A stretch of 64,000 bases of DNA from JAJTHC01 sp044358835 (GTDB lineage Bacteria > Cyanobacteriota > Vampirovibrionia > Vampirovibrionales > JAJTHC01), in the NCBI GenBank assembly GCA_044358835.1, contig JBIKNF010000001.1, positions 186,001 to 250,000 on the forward strand, in the 5' to 3' direction. Positions 61,188 through 64,000 of this stretch are shown here, in pieces (the stretch's first letter is position 1; each line of letters starts with the position of its first letter). Below the pieces are notes generated by a model. The model did not search any database, was not told the origin of the DNA, and was given only the letters and a program-made list of their open reading frames with translations. A program made the position numbers and the translations under genes.

Positions 61188-61280
61188 ATGGTTGATCTTT
61201 ACCCGCTCATTACGCTTGTCACCTGCGTGATTGTTTCAGGCCTGTTTTATGTCGTTATTGGGCTATTAAACCACCTTTAA
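61188..61280 (+). CDS. 30-residue membrane microprotein
   Basis: A 30-codon gene starting MVDLYPLITLVTCVIV and ending GLLNHL. Nearly the whole peptide is one hydrophobic helix with Asp at residue 3 and a His near the end. It has its own strong promoter and an AAGGAG site, which make it more convincing than its length. Between that site and the ATG lie CCT, eight C and one G, so the spacing is 12 bases, longer than optimal. Size and shape recall small membrane subunits such as KdpF or photosynthetic/respiratory complex small subunits, but there is no sequence proof. Confidence 0.6.
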   Translation: MVDLYPLITLVTCVIVSGLFYVVIGLLNHL

Positions 61281-61302
61281 GCCCCCGTGGCTCAGCCATG
61301 CG

Positions 61303-62178
61303 CTAGCCAATGGATCCCACATACGCACCACCGCCCCCAGTTCCGCCTAGGCTGGCATAAGGGTTTTGGCTGGACATGATGCTTTCTCGAGTGGAGGCGG
61401 CGTATTCTTGGGCTTCTTTACGTTTCGCCAAGATCTTGTCTGCTTGACTTTTTTGCCCCGCCGCCAGAACCTCTTTCAGGTCTTGATTTCCGCCAGCTTG
61501 TTCAAACTGTTCTGGGGTGATTGTACCTTTTGCCAGTAACTCTTTTAGTGTTAAACGGGCTTGCAATTTGGCTAAAACTGCGTCAAGGGTGGCTTTAGAA
61601 ACCCACTGCCCATTGGGCAATTGCACTTTACCTTGCTGTTCTGGTGCGGTGGCGGCCTGTTGATACATCTGCAATAGTTGGGCTTCTGGTACCCACGCCA
61701 ACCCTGTGGGCATCTGCACGAGGATGTTGCCCTGTCCATCGCTTTGCCCAGCTTGAAGCTTGGGGGTGGCAGGCGCGGTGGGTTGAGTGGGGACTTGAAG
61801 CCCTGCGACGCTTACGCTGGGGGCAACCGTCGTGGGCGTGGCTTGGGGTTGGACCAGTGTTTGCGGTTGTTGAACTTGCGGTTGTTGCGGTTGTTGTGGC
61901 GGCGATAGCGCAAGCAATCTATTTGCCTCATTAAAAGCCGCACCAACAAACGCGTTAGTCTCTTCAGCATTAGTAGGAGAGGCTTGCGTGGCCCATGCTT
62001 GCGTGGGGGGCGTTTGTGGGGCAAACGATTGAACCCCATTGCCCGCAGGGTTTATCCCAAAAGCGTTGGGTTGGGCTGGCACCCCTTGAACACCCTGAAC
62101 ACTTTGAACGCCCTGAACACCTGGCACGGTGGGTGTCCCTGCTAAATACGTTGGGGTGGTGCTTTGCGTACTGATCAT
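61303..62178 (-). CDS. Gln/Pro/Ala-rich low-complexity protein
   Basis: A 291-residue protein. The first 170 residues are Gln/Pro/Ala/Val-rich with a short tandem repeat (VQGVQSVQGVQGV) and QQPQQPQVQQPQ stretches; probably disordered. From about 165 to 280 it becomes ordered: two copies of a G-x-x-V-Q-hydrophobic-P-x-G-x-x-W-V motif (ILVQMPTGLAWV and KVQLPNGQWV), then helices (LDAVLAKLQARLTLKELLAK). The end is Gly-rich. CAAAGGAC stands before the ATG. No signal peptide. It is upstream, on the same strand, of nothing assigned; the next gene toward 62.6 kb has the same style. Confidence 0.6.
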   Translation of the reverse strand: MISTQSTTPTYLAGTPTVPGVQGVQSVQGVQGVPAQPNAFGINPAGNGVQSFAPQTPPTQAWATQASPTNAEETNAFVGAAFNEANRLLALSPPQQPQQPQVQQPQTLVQPQATPTTVAPSVSVAGLQVPTQPTAPATPKLQAGQSDGQGNILVQMPTGLAWVPEAQLLQMYQQAATAPEQQGKVQLPNGQWVSKATLDAVLAKLQARLTLKELLAKGTITPEQFEQAGGNQDLKEVLAAGQKSQADKILAKRKEAQEYAASTRESIMSSQNPYASLGGTGGGGAYVGSIG

Positions 62179-62224
62179 GTAAATGTCCTTTGAATGCTTC
62201 TGTCAAACGTGTGTGGCGCTTACT

Positions 62225-62674
62225 TTATACAAACCACTGGCTTTGAAATCCTGTTGAAATGGCGTTATTGGCGGCTCCCCCTCCAAACAGAGGGCTTGCA
62301 TACAAATCCCCCGCCGTGACGTACCCCGTGGGTTCAAACGGTTTTGGCGAAAACAATGGTGCGTTGCTGACACCAAACAAGGCTTGCCCCATCGGAGAAA
62401 GCTGGGTACTACTCAGATCCCCAGGGTTATGCGAATATGACGTGCGATCAAACGAACGCACCGTTCGAGGATCCGCCCCTGAAATCGTAATGGCGGTGGG
62501 CACAATGCCGTACGATTCGATCGCATTGGCCTGTTGTAACAATTGGTTGACTTGTGGGTTACTGGTTAAGTTGCCTTGTCCCGCATTCAGGCCGAAGTCC
62601 GCATTAAAGGCGGGGCTATAGTTTAGCCAGTAGTCGTTGGCCGTTTGTGAATGCTGTAAAGCCCCAAATACCAT
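62225..62674 (-). CDS. Low-complexity protein with Phe-rich motifs
   Basis: A 149-residue protein, starting at the ATG at 62674 after AAAGGACG. It has a low-complexity make-up rich in Asn, Ser, Pro, Gly and Phe, with recurring FG- or PLF-like motifs (YSPAFNADFGLNAGQ, LFGVSNAPLFSPKPF, YASPLFGGG). I see no domain or signal peptide. A longer reading from 62770 lacks a binding site. It lies 46 bases upstream of the Gln/Pro-rich gene and may be co-transcribed with it. Confidence 0.55.
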   Translation of the reverse strand: MVFGALQHSQTANDYWLNYSPAFNADFGLNAGQGNLTSNPQVNQLLQQANAIESYGIVPTAITISGADPRTVRSFDRTSYSHNPGDLSSTQLSPMGQALFGVSNAPLFSPKPFEPTGYVTAGDLYASPLFGGGAANNAISTGFQSQWFV

Positions 62675-62829
62675 GGTCCCGTCGTCCTTTGTCTTGTGTC
62701 CTAAATGTTTGTGTGGTGGCGGGTGGTTCTGGACCCCCACAAAAAGATGTTCCAAGAGCATAAAACCCATTGAACCCTGCTTTTGTGCTAGCGATTGTGG
62801 AAAAGGACGCTTGATGCTAGAATAAAGGC

Positions 62830-63612
62830 ATGTTTTTACTTGCCCAACGGATTTTAATGGAATGGCCTCGTCGTCTGATTTTTAGAGTTGGACAGGGGAT
62901 CATGATTTATGTGGCAGCGCTGCAGTGGGTGCCTCAAGGACGGATTCGCTGGCAGGCGACGTTTGAGCAATGCGCCTTAGTGGGGGTGGAATCCATTCCC
63001 ATGGTGATGATTTTGGCCCTGATTGGCGGAGGCGTTTTGTCGCTTCAATTGTGTCACAACCTTGGTGCTTCAGGGGGGGATGCGTATGTGGGGGCTTTAG
63101 TGGCGGTGGCCACCGTGCGAGAAATTGCGCCTATTTTTACCGCTTTAGCCTTAACAGCACGAAACGGGACGGCCATTGCCAGTGAGTTGGCTCACATGAA
63201 CATTAGCAACCAAGTGGATGCCATGAAAGTCTTGCAAGTTTCGCCAAGCCGTTACTTGGTGTTGCCTCGGGTGTTGGCGTGCTTGTTTATGATGCCTTTA
63301 CTTTCGGTGATTGCCGCCACCACGGCGATTGTGAGTGCGATGGTGGTAGCCAAAATAGATGTGGACATGCACTATAGTTATTTCATGACGTCGGTGTACC
63401 ATTATTTGCGACCAGATGATTTATGGCAGATGATTGGAAAAGGCGTCGTGTTTGGAGTGTTACTGGGTATGGTTAGCGTGCAGTTTGGCATGAGCGCCGA
63501 AGGCGGTTCGCAGGATGTAGGCTTGGCCGCGATGAAAACCGCCGTGTGGGTTTCAGTCACCGTGTTACTGGCGGATTTGGGCCTGACGTGGATTTTTAGA
63601 ACCTTGGGCTAG
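62830..63612 (+). CDS. mlaE: MlaE-family ABC permease
   Basis: A 260-residue inner-membrane subunit of the Mla-type phospholipid transporter, which moves lipids between the inner and outer membranes. The conserved core is clear: ALIGGGVLSLQLCHNLGASG near residue 60, VREIAPIFTALALTARNGTAIASELAHM near 97, and DAMKVLQVSPSRYLVLPRVLACLFMMPLLS near 131, with five to six hydrophobic segments. It implies an outer membrane. The usual partners mlaF (ATPase) and mlaD are not downstream in this window. The start has no clear SD site. Confidence 0.93.
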   Translation: MFLLAQRILMEWPRRLIFRVGQGIMIYVAALQWVPQGRIRWQATFEQCALVGVESIPMVMILALIGGGVLSLQLCHNLGASGGDAYVGALVAVATVREIAPIFTALALTARNGTAIASELAHMNISNQVDAMKVLQVSPSRYLVLPRVLACLFMMPLLSVIAATTAIVSAMVVAKIDVDMHYSYFMTSVYHYLRPDDLWQMIGKGVVFGVLLGMVSVQFGMSAEGGSQDVGLAAMKTAVWVSVTVLLADLGLTWIFRTLG

Positions 63613-63748
63613 GGGTCGCTCCGTCCACTCATTTAGTGTTTTATAGAAAGCTCTGCAAAAGTTCAAGTCGGATGAAGATTCAAGGAAAAATAAACGGCTT
63701 TTGAGGCGTGTAGACCTACTACATAACGAAAAAACGGCTTGTTTTGTT

Positions 63749-63816
63749 GATTGCTTGCAATCACTCACGCTTCGTGCACAGAAGATTCGCCGAATGGGAC
63801 TTTCGCAGAGTCTTCT
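63749..63816. other. Two hairpins in the terminal intergenic region
   Basis: GATTGC-TT-GCAATC (63749-63762) is a perfect stem. AGAAGATTC (63780-63788) pairs with GAGTCTTCT (63808-63816), nine pairs with one G-T. The 388-base end region (63613-64000) has no gene; these stems and repeat copy B are what it holds. Confidence 0.5.
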
Positions 63817-63849
63817 ATAGTTGTTTCAAGAGTTTTTTGAACAGTAGGC

Positions 63850-63950
63850 TAGACGAGGAGCCTAGATGATTTTGTGAAGGAGTGTAGATAGACCTACATG
63901 ACTGAACAAAATTATCGTAGCGACAAAGTATAGACACTGGACAAGAAATT
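63850..63950 (+). repeat. Diverged intergenic repeat, copy B
   Basis: AGGAGCCTAGA (63856-63866) is followed by GTGAAGGAGTGTAGATAGAC, CTACAT and TAGCGACAAAG...AGACACTGGAC, in the same order as copy A near 54407. A TAGGCT...AGCCTA stem opens this copy. Confidence 0.45.
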
Positions 63951-64000
63951 ATTGAAACAACTATATCTATCAAACACTATATAACACAAGCCGCCCCCTA

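Noticed and set aside
62637..62825. Plus-strand frame before mlaE
   Set aside because: It lies opposite the low-complexity gene, has a Cys-rich random composition and no binding site.
1..64000. CRISPR arrays, tRNAs and rRNAs
   Set aside because: I looked for regularly spaced repeats and for T-loop (GGTTCGA) signatures. GGTTCGA-like hits near 30004 and 39010 have no matching stems or cloverleaf context; the 21-bp repeats have no spacers.

Overview
The window comes from a flagellated bacterium with an outer-membrane-type cell envelope. Flagellar genes (fliL, fliM, a fliY/fliN-type gene, flgB, an flgF/flgG-type gene and fliI) sit in three separate places. Envelope markers are an MlaE-type permease, a lipoprotein, a large type IV pilin-like protein and a WecG/TagA glycosyltransferase. 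A mitochondrial-type aconitase, FAS1 and CHASE2-cyclase proteins, a stand-alone OmpR-type regulator and many short proteins with Phe/Pro/Ser-rich disordered N-termini would fit the non-photosynthetic relatives of Cyanobacteria (Vampirovibrionia/Melainabacteria). That placement is inference; the window holds no rRNA gene to settle it. I see no CRISPR array, tRNA, rRNA, transposase or phage genes.

Layout. 1-7.3 kb: a DUF1934 protein, a membrane protein of unknown function, the Xer recombinase, a 1192-residue pilin-like protein with an 11-base G tract in its coding strand, and a periplasmic thioredoxin. 7.3-15.4 kb: carB, a DUF5069 protein, a KimA-type permease and aconitase. 15.4-18 kb: an odd accessory patch with a small unknown gene, a structured non-coding block, six 21-bp tandem repeats, and two genes that share a small domain. 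18-28.4 kb: a divergent sugar transferase, a TM2 protein, pdxA, trpF coupled to a lipoprotein gene, a gene split by a frameshift next to a 12-base C tract, der, and an NrtR-like Nudix regulator. 28.5-32.2 kb: response regulator, C-terminal protease, double FAS1 protein. 32.4-37 kb: two membrane proteins, then fliL-fliM-fliY. 37-46.4 kb: an FtsL-like protein, a secreted unknown, a probable plus-strand non-coding transcript, a matrixin-like metalloprotease, a CHASE2-adenylate cyclase, an HD-domain protein, argS and mtnD. 46.5-54.2 kb: rlmB, comM, wecG, an HD phosphohydrolase and clpB. 54.2-64 kb: flagellar rod genes, a dicarboxylate/glutamate symporter, fliI, a YajQ-family gene, an orphan peptide-ABC ATPase, a 30-residue membrane microprotein, two low-complexity proteins and mlaE.

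How it works together. Most genes are housekeeping singletons or two-gene units. The most notable signals are long homopolymer tracts placed where length changes would switch expression (the pilin-like gene; the split gene at 23.9-24.6 kb), shorter C tracts between ribosome binding site and start codon (30-residue microprotein, yajQ), and recurring tracts of C directly before start codons. Other points to check are an independent terminator-ended transcript at 38.7-39.2 kb, phased 21-bp repeats with A-tracts, and a diverged intergenic repeat at 54.4 and 63.85 kb.
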